Part shown: piece after piece, positions 8,088 to 16,253 of the stretch
How the letters are laid out: every line of letters begins with the position of its first letter
Numbering within the stretch: position 1 is the first letter of the stretch
Assembly (NCBI GenBank): GCA_034670265.1
Contig: JAXMNU010000001.1
Span: 186,001-250,000 of the forward strand
Origin: Halomarinibacterium sp034670265
GTDB lineage: Bacteria; Bacteroidota; Bacteroidia; Flavobacteriales; Flavobacteriaceae
DNA: 64,000 nucleotides
Direction of reading: 5' to 3'
The notes under the pieces: generated by a model
What the model was told of the DNA's origin: nothing
The model's database searches: none
What the model saw: only the letters and a program-made list of their open reading frames with translations
Program-made: the position numbers and the translations under genes

Positions 8088-10175
8088 CTAACTTAGTTTA
8101 TTTAGGTAATAGTTATATAATTCTATTTGAGAACGAAATTCTGGTTTGTTATTTTTACGATATACATTGTTTTGCTTTTCAGTAATGATTCGTGCTTTCA
8201 CATTGTCATTCCAACAAATTTCAAATGTTTCCAATAATTCATTCTGAATATCTGTATCGTAAATAGGGCAAGATATTTCAACGCGTGTATCGAGATTTCT
8301 TGTCATAAAATCTGCCGAAGAAATATAATATTTTGGAGTTCCTGCATTTTCAAAAATATACAATCGTGGATGCTCCAAAAACTTATCTACAATGCTTATG
8401 GCTTCAATATTTTCACTAAGTCCTTTTTTTCCAGGAATTAAACAACAAATTCCCCTCACAATAAGTTTAATCTTAACCCCAGCTTCACTTGCCTTGTACA
8501 GTCTATCAATCATATTAAAATCTGATAAACTATTTAGCTTCAGTTTAATACCACTTGGCAATCCTTTTTTATGGTTTTCAATTTCTTTATCAATTAATTG
8601 ATAGAAAGCATTTCGAGTGTAATGTGGGGAAACAATTAAATGCCTATATTTTTTGATTTGATAGTTTACTTCAAAAAAACTGAATACTTTATTTATTTCT
8701 TTGCCTATTTTTTCACTGGCCGTAAAAAGCGTATAATCGGTATAAATTCTTGCTGTAGATTCATTAAAATTTCCTGTACTTATAAAGGAGAATCGCTTCA
8801 GCCTTCCTTCTTCTAATCGTTCCACAACACACGCTTTACAGTGAACTTTAAGACCTTTTATTCCAAAAATTAGTTTCACCCCTTCCTCCTGCATTTGCTC
8901 TGCATAGGTTATGTTAGCAGCTTCATCAAAACGAGCGCGTAATTCAATTTGTACTGTTACGTCTTTTCCATTTTTGGCTGCATTAATTAAGGCACTTGCA
9001 ATATGAGAAACTTCAGCTAAGCGATAAATGGTAATTTTTATGGACTGTACTTTAGGGTCCAATGCTGCTTCTCTCAAAAACTTAACAATGTATCGAAACG
9101 TATGGTATGGAGCGTAAAGCAAGTAATCCTTTTTTGCAATTTTATCTAGTAAACTACCTTGAATGTTTAAACCCGCAATAGGCAACGCTTCATTAACTTC
9201 GTACAACAAATCCTTACGTCCTAAGCTTGGGAATCCCATATAATCTCTACGGTTGTGGTATCGTCCCCCAGGAATTATGCTATCCATAACGTCAATTCCC
9301 ATTTTATCAAGAAGATAGTCTAGCGTATCTTTATCAATACTACTGTCATATACAAAGCGAACAGGGTCGCCAGAGCTCCTCTTGGCAACACTTTTTGAAA
9401 TTTTTTCGAGAAAACTTCTACTCAAATCACTATCAATATCAAGTTCTGCATCACGAGTAATTTTTATCATATGTGCAGAAATACTCTCGTAATAAAAGAT
9501 ACTGAAAATATTTCCCAAACAATGACGAATTAAGTCGTCTAGAATAATAATATATTTCTGTCCATTTTCTTCTGGCAACACTACAAAACGATCAATCCCA
9601 CGAGGAATTTCAATTAAAGCATAATTAATCTTTGAAGGAAACGTAGTGTCTTCATCTTGCATGACGAGTCGCACGGCAAGGTAGGCAGCACTATCCTTAA
9701 GTGAAGGAAATTCTTCAAGTTCAGATAACATAATGGTTACCAACGCTGGGCTTACCACACGCATATAATATTCAGAAATGAACTTGCTTTGTGAAGGCGT
9801 AATTTCCGTTTCATTAATTAGATGAATATTTTCCTTTTCTAGCTCAAGTTCTATTTCCCGAAGAACTTCAAGACTTGTTTTTTGTTGTTCAATAACAATC
9901 TGTGTGATTTCTTCGAGTAATTCGGTTGCCGAAATACCTCCCAACTCACTTCTACCTCCTTTTCCAGCTTCAACAATATGCTTTATGGTAGCGTAGCGAA
10001 CTTTGAAAAATTCGTCTAAGTTATTTGAAAAAATTCCCAAAAAACGAAGCCTTTCAAGCAATGGTACTTTTGGATCTTCTGCCTCTTGAAGAACTCGAGC
10101 ATTAAACTGCAACCAGCTTAAATCTCGGTTAATAAACCTATCGTGTAATTTTTTGGTTGATTTATTCTGATTCAT
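8088..10175 (-). CDS. ppk1: polyphosphate kinase 1
   Basis: PPK1 transfers the gamma-phosphate of ATP reversibly onto polyphosphate through a phosphohistidine. The N-domain opens FINRDLSWLQFNARVLQEA, and the central part has YHTFRYIVKFLREAA and KITIYRLAEVSHI. The catalytic PLD-like domain carries GLKVHCKACVVER (the autophosphorylated His) and FISTGNFNESTARIYTDY. I chose the ATG at 10175 (695 aa, MNQNKSTKK) rather than an ORF extension to 10235. The chosen start overlaps the sixA stop as TAATG and gives the usual family length. Confidence 0.95.
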   Translation of the reverse strand: MNQNKSTKKLHDRFINRDLSWLQFNARVLQEAEDPKVPLLERLRFLGIFSNNLDEFFKVRYATIKHIVEAGKGGRSELGGISATELLEEITQIVIEQQKTSLEVLREIELELEKENIHLINETEITPSQSKFISEYYMRVVSPALVTIMLSELEEFPSLKDSAAYLAVRLVMQDEDTTFPSKINYALIEIPRGIDRFVVLPEENGQKYIIILDDLIRHCLGNIFSIFYYESISAHMIKITRDAELDIDSDLSRSFLEKISKSVAKRSSGDPVRFVYDSSIDKDTLDYLLDKMGIDVMDSIIPGGRYHNRRDYMGFPSLGRKDLLYEVNEALPIAGLNIQGSLLDKIAKKDYLLYAPYHTFRYIVKFLREAALDPKVQSIKITIYRLAEVSHIASALINAAKNGKDVTVQIELRARFDEAANITYAEQMQEEGVKLIFGIKGLKVHCKACVVERLEEGRLKRFSFISTGNFNESTARIYTDYTLFTASEKIGKEINKVFSFFEVNYQIKKYRHLIVSPHYTRNAFYQLIDKEIENHKKGLPSGIKLKLNSLSDFNMIDRLYKASEAGVKIKLIVRGICCLIPGKKGLSENIEAISIVDKFLEHPRLYIFENAGTPKYYISSADFMTRNLDTRVEISCPIYDTDIQNELLETFEICWNDNVKARIITEKQNNVYRKNNKPEFRSQIELYNYYLNKLS

Positions 10176-10660
10176 TACTTTAAATCTCTCGGGAAAATGG
10201 TTTGAATAGTTGTTCCTGTTGAAATGGTATTCCACTGGGTATCATCAAATTGAATCTCTACAAAGCCACAGGTAGGAACGTTATCAATATACTTGTTTCC
10301 CAGCATATTGGCAACCGATGTAAATGCATGATTATGCCCTACAATCATGACTCGATCAAGGGAATTATCTAAGTTTTTTATAATGTCCATCACTTTGTGC
10401 CCACTAAAATCGTATAAGTTATGATTTACCACAAAATCATCTTCAGATATATTAAATGCCTTTTTAAAATACTCTGCTGTTGTCAAAGCACGTACAGCAT
10501 CACTACTAATAATCTTATTGGGTTTTTTAACTTCCTTAGAAACATAATTAGATACTAAAATTGCATCGTTATCTCCTCGTTTCTTTAAAGGCCTTTTGTG
10601 ATCAATAACGTCGTGTTTCCAAGACGATTTTGCGTGGCGTACCATGTAAAGTGTTTTCAT
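10175..10660 (-). CDS. sixA: SixA-type histidine phosphatase
   Basis: This is a 161-residue phosphoglycerate-mutase-like phosphatase. The RHG-type motif is MVRHAKSSW with catalytic His9. The second half has IVGHNHAF, containing the second active-site His, and the SSDAVRAL segment supplies an arginine. The small size and lone domain match SixA phosphohistidine phosphatases. The gene overlaps ppk1 by one base (TAATG). PPK1 also works through a phosphohistidine, so a functional link is plausible but is inference from context only. Confidence 0.85.
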   Translation of the reverse strand: MKTLYMVRHAKSSWKHDVIDHKRPLKKRGDNDAILVSNYVSKEVKKPNKIISSDAVRALTTAEYFKKAFNISEDDFVVNHNLYDFSGHKVMDIIKNLDNSLDRVMIVGHNHAFTSVANMLGNKYIDNVPTCGFVEIQFDDTQWNTISTGTTIQTIFPRDLK

Positions 10661-10685
10661 TTGTTGTTGTATGAGGTAATATTAA

Positions 10686-11330
10686 TTATGGTGCAAGGCG
10701 TTCAATAATCCAATCTAGGTCTTGCAATCGATATCGTATTCTGTCATGTAATCTATTGGGCCTCCCTTGCCAAAATTCAAATTCTAAAGGTTTTACAACA
10801 AATCCACCCCAATGCTCTGGCTTTGGCACCTCTTTGTTTTCATATTCCCTTTCTAAAGCTTTTAATTCCATTTCCAAAACCGCTCTGCTTTCCACAACAC
10901 TACTTTGGTCACTTAATAATGCTCCCAACTGACTTCCCTTTGGGCGCGATGCAAAATAGCTACTAGCATCCTCCTCACTCGTTTTTTCAGCAATTCCTTT
11001 AATAATAACTTGTCTTTCGATATTTGGCCAAAAGAAAGAAAGTGATACGTTGTTATTTTCTGCTATAGCTTTTCCTTTATCGCTGGTGTAATTGGTGTAA
11101 AAGTAAAAGCCATTTTCGTCATACTTTTTAAGAAGCACCACTCTACCCCGTGGAAATCCATCAACTCCAATTGTGGTAAGCGTCATGGCATTCACTTCGT
11201 CCACACCACCAGAATCTCTTACATTATAAAACCATGTACGAAACTGCTGAAAAGGATTTTCATCTACAGATTTTTCATCCAGTGCTCCTTTTTTATAGTT
11301 TTTACGGTAATCGTGAAGGTTATCTCGCAT
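10686..11330 (-). CDS. pdxH: pyridoxamine 5'-phosphate oxidase
   Basis: PdxH is the FMN enzyme that oxidises PNP/PMP to PLP. The chosen start at 11330 (MRDNLHDYRKNY) gives 214 residues, the usual length; an in-frame ATG at 11384 would add 18 residues unlike the family. Motifs are NAMTLTTIGVDGFPRGRVVLLKKYDENGF split over the FMN site, FFWPNIERQVIIKG, SYFASRPKGSQLGALLSDQS and the C-terminal WGGFVVKPLEFEFWQGRPNRLHDR (substrate-binding). The stop is 25 bp before sixA. Confidence 0.95.
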   Translation of the reverse strand: MRDNLHDYRKNYKKGALDEKSVDENPFQQFRTWFYNVRDSGGVDEVNAMTLTTIGVDGFPRGRVVLLKKYDENGFYFYTNYTSDKGKAIAENNNVSLSFFWPNIERQVIIKGIAEKTSEEDASSYFASRPKGSQLGALLSDQSSVVESRAVLEMELKALEREYENKEVPKPEHWGGFVVKPLEFEFWQGRPNRLHDRIRYRLQDLDWIIERLAP

Positions 11331-11415
11331 AGGTTTATTTGCTTCCTGCAATTTACGAGTTTTCGCACGCATGTGAAATAGCAACCTAATTAAATTTGGG
11401 TTAAAAAGTAAAAAC

Positions 11416-11892
11416 CTAGACTTCGTTTTCTAAAAACATTTTATTAATAAGCACTATCTGCCCTAGATGATAGTAACAATGCTCTATCATCCCATCAATA
11501 TTGCGGAGATAAGTACCGTATTTTTCATCTACAAATGCTTCAGCTAATTTTGACTCTGGTAGTTGCTCAACCAATACTGCAAATGCTTCAGAGTCATTCC
11601 ATAATTTCTTTAGAAATTCTTCCCATTGTTGTTGCGTTTTCATGGGAGGGAAATCAAAACTATACGCATCACGAATATCCAACGTTCCGCCTTGAAGCAC
11701 CTTTTTAACCCCAGCGATATAGTAATGAAGGTGTTGTGCTAACATAGCAATAGTGTTAAGTGACCCTATTTTTGTTTCAGCTTTTTTAAAAGACAAAGTT
11801 TCAATTTGTTCTTTTACATTGGTATTAGCCACCCATTTCCCATTTAAAAGGACTTCCCGAAATCGACTGGCTAGCTGTTTTGAATGATTCAT
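11416..11892 (-). CDS. DinB/DUF1572-like protein
   Basis: This 158-residue four-helix-bundle protein has putative metal ligands LAQHLHYYIAGV (His around 53-55) and MIEHCYYHLGQIVLI near the C-terminus, matching the DinB/DUF1572 superfamily of possible thiol-dependent metalloenzymes. Substrate unknown. It lies between a cation transporter gene and pdxH on the same strand with gaps of 18 and 85 bp. The ATG at 11892 gives a family-typical length. Confidence 0.75.
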   Translation of the reverse strand: MNHSKQLASRFREVLLNGKWVANTNVKEQIETLSFKKAETKIGSLNTIAMLAQHLHYYIAGVKKVLQGGTLDIRDAYSFDFPPMKTQQQWEEFLKKLWNDSEAFAVLVEQLPESKLAEAFVDEKYGTYLRNIDGMIEHCYYHLGQIVLINKMFLENEV

Positions 11893-11910
11893 TTCTAAAT
11901 TTTATACTTA

Positions 11911-12540
11911 TTAATCACACCCGCAGTGGGCATTCGACTTAGCTTTCATAAAACATTCTCTTCCTTCATTAAACGCAAAATAAGCAAGTCCGAGGGTTCC
12001 TATACTATCTATATAGGGTATTTGAAAAAGCTCATAAATTCCGCTACTAACAAGTAATATAATTGACATATATAAACACACTAATGTACAGTTGGCATCT
12101 GCCAAAATAGGTGCAGAATTTAGTTTTTTACCCACTTGTCTTTTCCAATAGACTAACGCCCACATTATAAGAATTGAAATAGCAGAAATAATTACACCCC
12201 AAAAGGTCGTTATGGGTTTGTGACCAATATAAATATTATAAACGCTTGAAACTACAAGACCCACAACTAAAATGTAAAAAGCGACCCCTGTAATTTTAAG
12301 CGCGGTTCGTTCAAAATTATCCCGTTGGCTATCTGGGTTATTCTTGATACGAATGACCATATGTGCAATTCCTAGACCCGAAATAACTTCAATAAAACTA
12401 TCTAAGCCAAACCCGAACAAGGCTAAACTCTCATCTTCAAACCCAAAATAAGTGGCGATTAGCCCTTCAACTATATTGTAAAAAATAGTAAATACCGCTA
12501 AGCCAAAAGCAATGGAATAAAGTTTCTTAGTATTCATCAT
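11911..12540 (-). CDS. cation transporter, CDF/TMEM163-like
   Basis: The 209-residue protein has six predicted transmembrane helices. Helix II contains FGFGLDSFIEVISG and helix V contains ADANCTLVCLYMSI, each providing Asp/Asn in the positions of the cation diffusion facilitator zinc site. There is no C-terminal CDF cytoplasmic domain; instead the tail ends NAHCGCD, a His/Cys cluster that may bind metal. Divalent or heavy-metal efflux is therefore likely, but the ion is unknown. The second Met (12537) is an equally good start. Confidence 0.75.
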   Translation of the reverse strand: MMNTKKLYSIAFGLAVFTIFYNIVEGLIATYFGFEDESLALFGFGLDSFIEVISGLGIAHMVIRIKNNPDSQRDNFERTALKITGVAFYILVVGLVVSSVYNIYIGHKPITTFWGVIISAISILIMWALVYWKRQVGKKLNSAPILADANCTLVCLYMSIILLVSSGIYELFQIPYIDSIGTLGLAYFAFNEGRECFMKAKSNAHCGCD

Positions 12541-12594
12541 TTTAATTACTATACTGTTTTAAAGGTATTAAAATGCTATAAAACATGGCTAAGA

Positions 12595-13317
12595 TTAACC
12601 TCCTTCAAGTTTCTTTAATTTTTCTTCTAAATCTGCTATTAGTGATGTAGCAATAGGAAAATTGCTTTGCATTAAAGTTTCCATTGTCTTTCTAATAGTC
12701 TCGGGACTATCATTTTGTAAAGGTATTGCGCGGAAACTTTCAACTGGAGCCATAGAAAAGAATAACCTATCTGACCAATCATTTCGTTGAAAGTCTAAGA
12801 CCAAATGAACACGGTCTGTTGTACCCATATTAGCTACAGAATGCACAAAATTTACATTGGTGTACCAACATTCCCCAGGTAGCATTTTTAATAAAACATC
12901 ATTCAGAATAAAAGAAACTTCTTTATTGGTAGTAATGGGAATATGAATTCTGAAACAACCATCTTCATAACCCAATTGGTAATCTCGATGGGGTTTAATA
13001 ACTGCTTGCGGACTTAGTTTCAAAATTCTAGCGGAAAGTACTGGTGCTTTAAAATAACGGATTACCTCTTTAAAATAATGACATTCTTGCAAGATGGGCG
13101 TCTCCGTTAGTTGCGCATTCTCAGCTGAAATAGCAAGAATATTTTCTGAATCCCCTTTTGGAGCATATAGAGGAATAACCTTCCAATCGCCTTTATAACC
13201 ACCTGTGTTAAAATGTGGAATCCAAGTATGTTCTGAAGCTATTTTTAAATCCTGAAGCAATTTTTCAATATCAAATTGAAAAGGAAATTTAATATGACTC
13301 GTAATGTTGGGCTTCAT
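12595..13317 (-). CDS. aspartyl/asparaginyl beta-hydroxylase-like protein
   Basis: This is a 240-residue cupin-fold Fe(II)/2-oxoglutarate oxygenase-like protein. The iron triad is visible as HRD in VIKPHRDYQLG and the distal His in NVNFVHSVANMG. An arginine in TDRVHLVLDFQRN is placed to bind 2-oxoglutarate. The last 60 residues form a helical tail outside the core. It starts 23 bp after rnz on the same strand. Substrate not predictable from the sequence. Confidence 0.8.
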   Translation of the reverse strand: MKPNITSHIKFPFQFDIEKLLQDLKIASEHTWIPHFNTGGYKGDWKVIPLYAPKGDSENILAISAENAQLTETPILQECHYFKEVIRYFKAPVLSARILKLSPQAVIKPHRDYQLGYEDGCFRIHIPITTNKEVSFILNDVLLKMLPGECWYTNVNFVHSVANMGTTDRVHLVLDFQRNDWSDRLFFSMAPVESFRAIPLQNDSPETIRKTMETLMQSNFPIATSLIADLEEKLKKLEGG

Positions 13318-13340
13318 ACAAATACAAAGTTGAACAATTT

Positions 13341-14249
13341 TTAATCAAAGTCAAATACTTTTCCATCCTCGGCTAATTCCACATTCTCAAAATGTAGTTG
13401 TGCTTCTTCTTTAAACGCTTCTAAATCGGCATAACGACCAGAATAATGTCCTAAAATAAGGGTTTCCACATTTGCTGCCTGGGCAATTTTTGCTGCTTGT
13501 GCCGCTGTACTGTGTTTTGTTTTTTCACAAAGCTCTTCGTGAGATTGTAAAAAAGTAGCTTCATGATATAAAACAGTACTTCCCGATATTTGCGGAACTA
13601 TCTTTGGATAATATACAGTATCACTACAAAAGGCATAACTCTTGAGTGGGTCTGGGTCGAAAGTAACATCAGCATTTGAAACAGTTTGACCTTCCCGGTT
13701 CTTAACATCAAAGCCTTGCTTTAGTTTAGAAAAGTAGCTGTGGTCAATTTTTAATGCAACAGCAGCTTCAATATTAAGTTTACGTTCCCCTTCTTTTTCC
13801 TGAAATAAAAATCCGTTGGTGTACACTCTATGATTTAAAGGAATGGTAGTAACAGAAAGAGTTTCATCTTCAAAAATTAGTTCTGGGTCATCACTTTCCA
13901 ATTCATGAAAAAGTAATGGAAAATTTGTCCAGCTATTACCTAGCTTCAACTGAAGTGTAATGACTTCTTTAATGCCTTTTGGTCCATAGATGTTTAATTC
14001 GGCTTCCCTGCCTAACAACCTGAAAGTAGATATGAGACCGATTAATCCAAAAAAATGATCTCCATGAAGATGCGAAATAAAAATATGCTTAATTCGTGAA
14101 AACTTAACTTTATTTCGTCGTAACTGCACTTGTGTCCCTTCACCACAATCTATTAAAAACATATGCCCTTTCAACTCCAAAACCTGAGCCGTAGGGTTAT
14201 GATACGCACGTGGTGTTGCAGAATGACAGCCTAGAATGGTTAATTTCAT
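13341..14249 (-). CDS. rnz: ribonuclease Z
   Basis: RNase Z, the short tRNase Z form, removes tRNA 3' trailers. The 302-residue protein has the metallo-beta-lactamase motif HLHGDHFFG with preceding ISH, CGEGTQVQLRR near the N-terminus, FCSDTVYYP (motif IV Asp), LYHEATF and the C-terminal HSTAAQAAKIA and LILGHYSGRY (His ligand and exosite elements). It lies in the pyrR-pyrB-STAS-rnz gene run, 31 bp after the STAS-like gene. Confidence 0.95.
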   Translation of the reverse strand: MKLTILGCHSATPRAYHNPTAQVLELKGHMFLIDCGEGTQVQLRRNKVKFSRIKHIFISHLHGDHFFGLIGLISTFRLLGREAELNIYGPKGIKEVITLQLKLGNSWTNFPLLFHELESDDPELIFEDETLSVTTIPLNHRVYTNGFLFQEKEGERKLNIEAAVALKIDHSYFSKLKQGFDVKNREGQTVSNADVTFDPDPLKSYAFCSDTVYYPKIVPQISGSTVLYHEATFLQSHEELCEKTKHSTAAQAAKIAQAANVETLILGHYSGRYADLEAFKEEAQLHFENVELAEDGKVFDFD

Positions 14250-14280
14250 AGTGGTATTTCTGAAAAATAAAAATAGGATC

Positions 14281-14616
14281 CTAGAATCCTAAATCTCTTT
14301 CAATTTCTTCCATTTCAATAATATCTGCAGCTTCCTGAAGCGTAGGAACGACAATCATTTCATCTGGAATATCGTCAGGATTAATAGCATTATTGACAAT
14401 GACAAAAGAATTTTTTGCTGCTCTATGTTTGGTAGAAAGCACAACTAACTCGAGCAATTCTTCTAATGTGATATGAGTATATTTTAAGAGATCAATAACA
14501 AGATTTTTTCCTTTAAAATTTGTTTCAACCTGTTTAATTAAGAAGGGTACAAAGTCTGAAAACCCACCGCGATCATCAGCCAAAACAACAAAGTTATCGT
14601 GTTCGCTAATCTTCAT
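14281..14616 (-). CDS. STAS-like small protein linked to rnz and pyrB
   Basis: The 111-residue soluble protein reads KISEHDNFVVLADDRGGF, then KNLVIDLLKYTHITLEELLEL, then NSFVIVNNAINPDDIPD and an acidic C-terminal helix. The strand-helix order resembles STAS/anti-sigma-antagonist folds, but no phosphorylatable Ser/Thr motif is evident. In databases such proteins are often mislabelled ribonuclease Z because of the neighbour; nothing here supports nuclease activity. It overlaps the pyrB 3' end by 11 bp. Confidence 0.7.
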   Translation of the reverse strand: MKISEHDNFVVLADDRGGFSDFVPFLIKQVETNFKGKNLVIDLLKYTHITLEELLELVVLSTKHRAAKNSFVIVNNAINPDDIPDEMIVVPTLQEAADIIEMEEIERDLGF

Positions 14617-15544
14617 GATGCTTAATTTTGGAAGCCAATAGATAAATCACTGCCATACGTATAGCAACTCCATTTTGCACCTGATCTAAAATAATCGCTT
14701 GCTTACTGTCTGCCACATCGCTTGTAATCTCGACACCTCTATTTATAGGCCCAGGGTGCATTACCACAATTTCTTTATCTAAAGAATCTAATATTTTTTT
14801 GTTAAGCCCAAATTGTTGTGCATATTCACGAGTAGTTGGAAAATAACTAATGTCCATTCGTTCATTTTGCACTCGAAGCATATTAGCTACATCACACCAT
14901 TCCAATGCTTTAAGTAAGCTTCCTTCAACCTCTACTCCTAATTTTTCTATATATTTAGGAATAAGCGTTTTAGGTCCGCAAACTTTTACTTTTGCTCCAA
15001 GCTTTTGAAGCGCAAATATATTAGACAATGCCACTCTAGAATGAAGAATATCTCCCACAATCACCACTTTTTTTCCAGCAACATCACCTAACTTTTCACG
15101 AATTGAAAAACAATCCAGCAGCGCTTGCGTTGGATGTTCGTGTGCTCCATCTCCCGCATTTATAATGCTTGAATTAATATGTTTTGAAAGAAACACCCCT
15201 GCACCAGGATTGGGATGGCGCATTACCACCATATCTACTTTCATTGAAAGTATATTATTTACCGTATCGATTAGGGTTTCTCCCTTTTTTACTGAGGAAG
15301 ATGACGCAGAAAAATTAATGACATCTGCAGAGAGACGTTTTTCAGCAAGCTCAAAGGAAAGTCTTGTTCGAGTGCTATTTTCAAAAAAGAGGTTTGCTAT
15401 AGTAATGTCACGAAGTGAAGGTACCTTTTTAATAGGACGGTTAATCACTTCTTTAAAATGATCTGCCGTTTCAAAGATGAGCTGTATATCATCCTCGGTG
15501 ATGTATTTAATTCCTAGTAAGTGATTGACACTTAATTCCTTCAT
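14606..15544 (-). CDS. pyrB: aspartate carbamoyltransferase catalytic subunit
   Basis: PyrB condenses carbamoyl phosphate with aspartate in pyrimidine synthesis. The 312-residue protein shows the carbamoyl-phosphate motif FENSTRTRLSFELAEKRL, then SSSVKKGET (mobile-loop Ser/Lys), HPTQALLDCFSI and the aspartate-domain HPGPINRGVEI. No regulatory pyrI is adjacent; as in other PyrR-associated operons, control is probably by PyrR. It starts 1 bp after pyrR. Confidence 0.96.
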   Translation of the reverse strand: MKELSVNHLLGIKYITEDDIQLIFETADHFKEVINRPIKKVPSLRDITIANLFFENSTRTRLSFELAEKRLSADVINFSASSSSVKKGETLIDTVNNILSMKVDMVVMRHPNPGAGVFLSKHINSSIINAGDGAHEHPTQALLDCFSIREKLGDVAGKKVVIVGDILHSRVALSNIFALQKLGAKVKVCGPKTLIPKYIEKLGVEVEGSLLKALEWCDVANMLRVQNERMDISYFPTTREYAQQFGLNKKILDSLDKEIVVMHPGPINRGVEITSDVADSKQAIILDQVQNGVAIRMAVIYLLASKIKHHED

Positions 15545-15545
15545 A

Positions 15546-16085
15546 TTATTTCTCTATCAAATAAACTGCGTCCTCTCCATCATTCTCCTCCCAGCATACT
15601 TTAACTTTTTCATTATTTATGGCATCCACTTGTCTTCCTCTATAATCAGGCTGAATGGGTAAATGCCTACTAAATCGTCTATCGATTAATGTAAGTAATT
15701 CTATTTCTAAAGGGCGACCAAACGATTGTATTGCTGTGAGTGCAGAACGAATACTACGTCCAGTATACAATACATCGTCAATAAAGACTACCTTTTTGTC
15801 TTCAACAATAAAATCTATTTTAGTAGTATTGGCTTCTAGGGGCTTACCACTTCTTCTAAAGTCATCGCGGTAAAAAGTAATGTCCAAATATCCTAACTGA
15901 ACGTTTTTAATCTTATAATCCTTTTCCAACAACTGTTTGAGGCGCTCTGCTAAAAAGATTCCTCTAGGCTGAATGCCTATGAGTACAGTATTTTCAAAAG
16001 TGTCGTGATTTTCAATTAATTGACAAGACAAACGGTGGAGCGCGATGTTAATTTCAGTGGCGTTGAGTAGCACTTTTTGGCTCAT
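15546..16085 (-). CDS. pyrR: PyrR bifunctional regulator / uracil phosphoribosyltransferase
   Basis: The 179-residue protein has the PRPP-binding loop VVFIDDVLYTGRSIRSA and GIQPRGIFLAERL, typical of PyrR, which binds pyr mRNA in Firmicutes and has UPRT activity. The start MSQKVLLNATE at 16085 is preferred to an upstream ATG at 16115, because that ATG lies inside the apparent promoter and adds ten residues unlike the family. No PyrR-binding loop or attenuator was recognised in the short leader, so the mode of regulation here is open. Confidence 0.92.
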   Translation of the reverse strand: MSQKVLLNATEINIALHRLSCQLIENHDTFENTVLIGIQPRGIFLAERLKQLLEKDYKIKNVQLGYLDITFYRDDFRRSGKPLEANTTKIDFIVEDKKVVFIDDVLYTGRSIRSALTAIQSFGRPLEIELLTLIDRRFSRHLPIQPDYRGRQVDAINNEKVKVCWEENDGEDAVYLIEK

Positions 16086-16112
16086 AGAAGTTTCTGAATC
16101 TTGTTCAGGGGT

Positions 16113-16120
16113 CAAATTTA
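16113..16120 (-). promoter_or_regulatory. -7 box upstream of pyrR (TAAATTTG)
   Basis: Minus-strand TAAATTTG matches TAnnTTTG and would start transcription around 16107, about 22 nt before the pyrR ATG at 16085. This also argues against the longer ORF start at 16115. Confidence 0.55.
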
Positions 16121-16161
16121 AGGGTTTTTGTTGAATAATGATACTTTCAGATGCATTTAAT

Positions 16162-16189
16162 AAAAAAAGCCCTTCATTTCTGAAGGGCT
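16162..16189 (-). terminator. intrinsic terminator after rpsA
   Basis: On the minus strand a perfect 9 bp stem AGCCCTTCA / TGAAGGGCT with a 4 nt loop is followed directly by a run of T (plus-strand A at 16162-16167). It lies 65 bp after the rpsA stop and separates rpsA from pyrR. Confidence 0.85.
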
Positions 16190-16210
16190 AAATTACAATA
16201 GGATTAGATC

Positions 16211-16244
16211 CCTGCCCCTGTCTACCGACAGGCAGGTCCGCAGG
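16211..16244. repeat. GC-rich palindromic element
   Basis: CCTGTC-TACC-GACAGG forms a perfect 6 bp stem at 16217-16232, flanked by CCTGC (16211-16215) and GCAGG (16240-16244), which can extend it. The sequence is far more GC-rich than its surroundings. It resembles short interspersed CCTGTCGGCAGG-type palindromes common in flavobacterial intergenic DNA. It sits between the rpsA stop and the rpsA terminator. Confidence 0.55.
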
Positions 16245-16253
16245 AAATAAGAA

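Noticed and set aside
10176..10235. N-terminal extension of ppk1
   Set aside because: The extension runs through sixA coding sequence; the TAATG overlap at 10175 gives the normal PPK1 length.
16085..16115. Upstream ATG for pyrR (189 aa form)
   Set aside because: The added ten residues do not match the family, and the ATG falls within the -7 promoter box.
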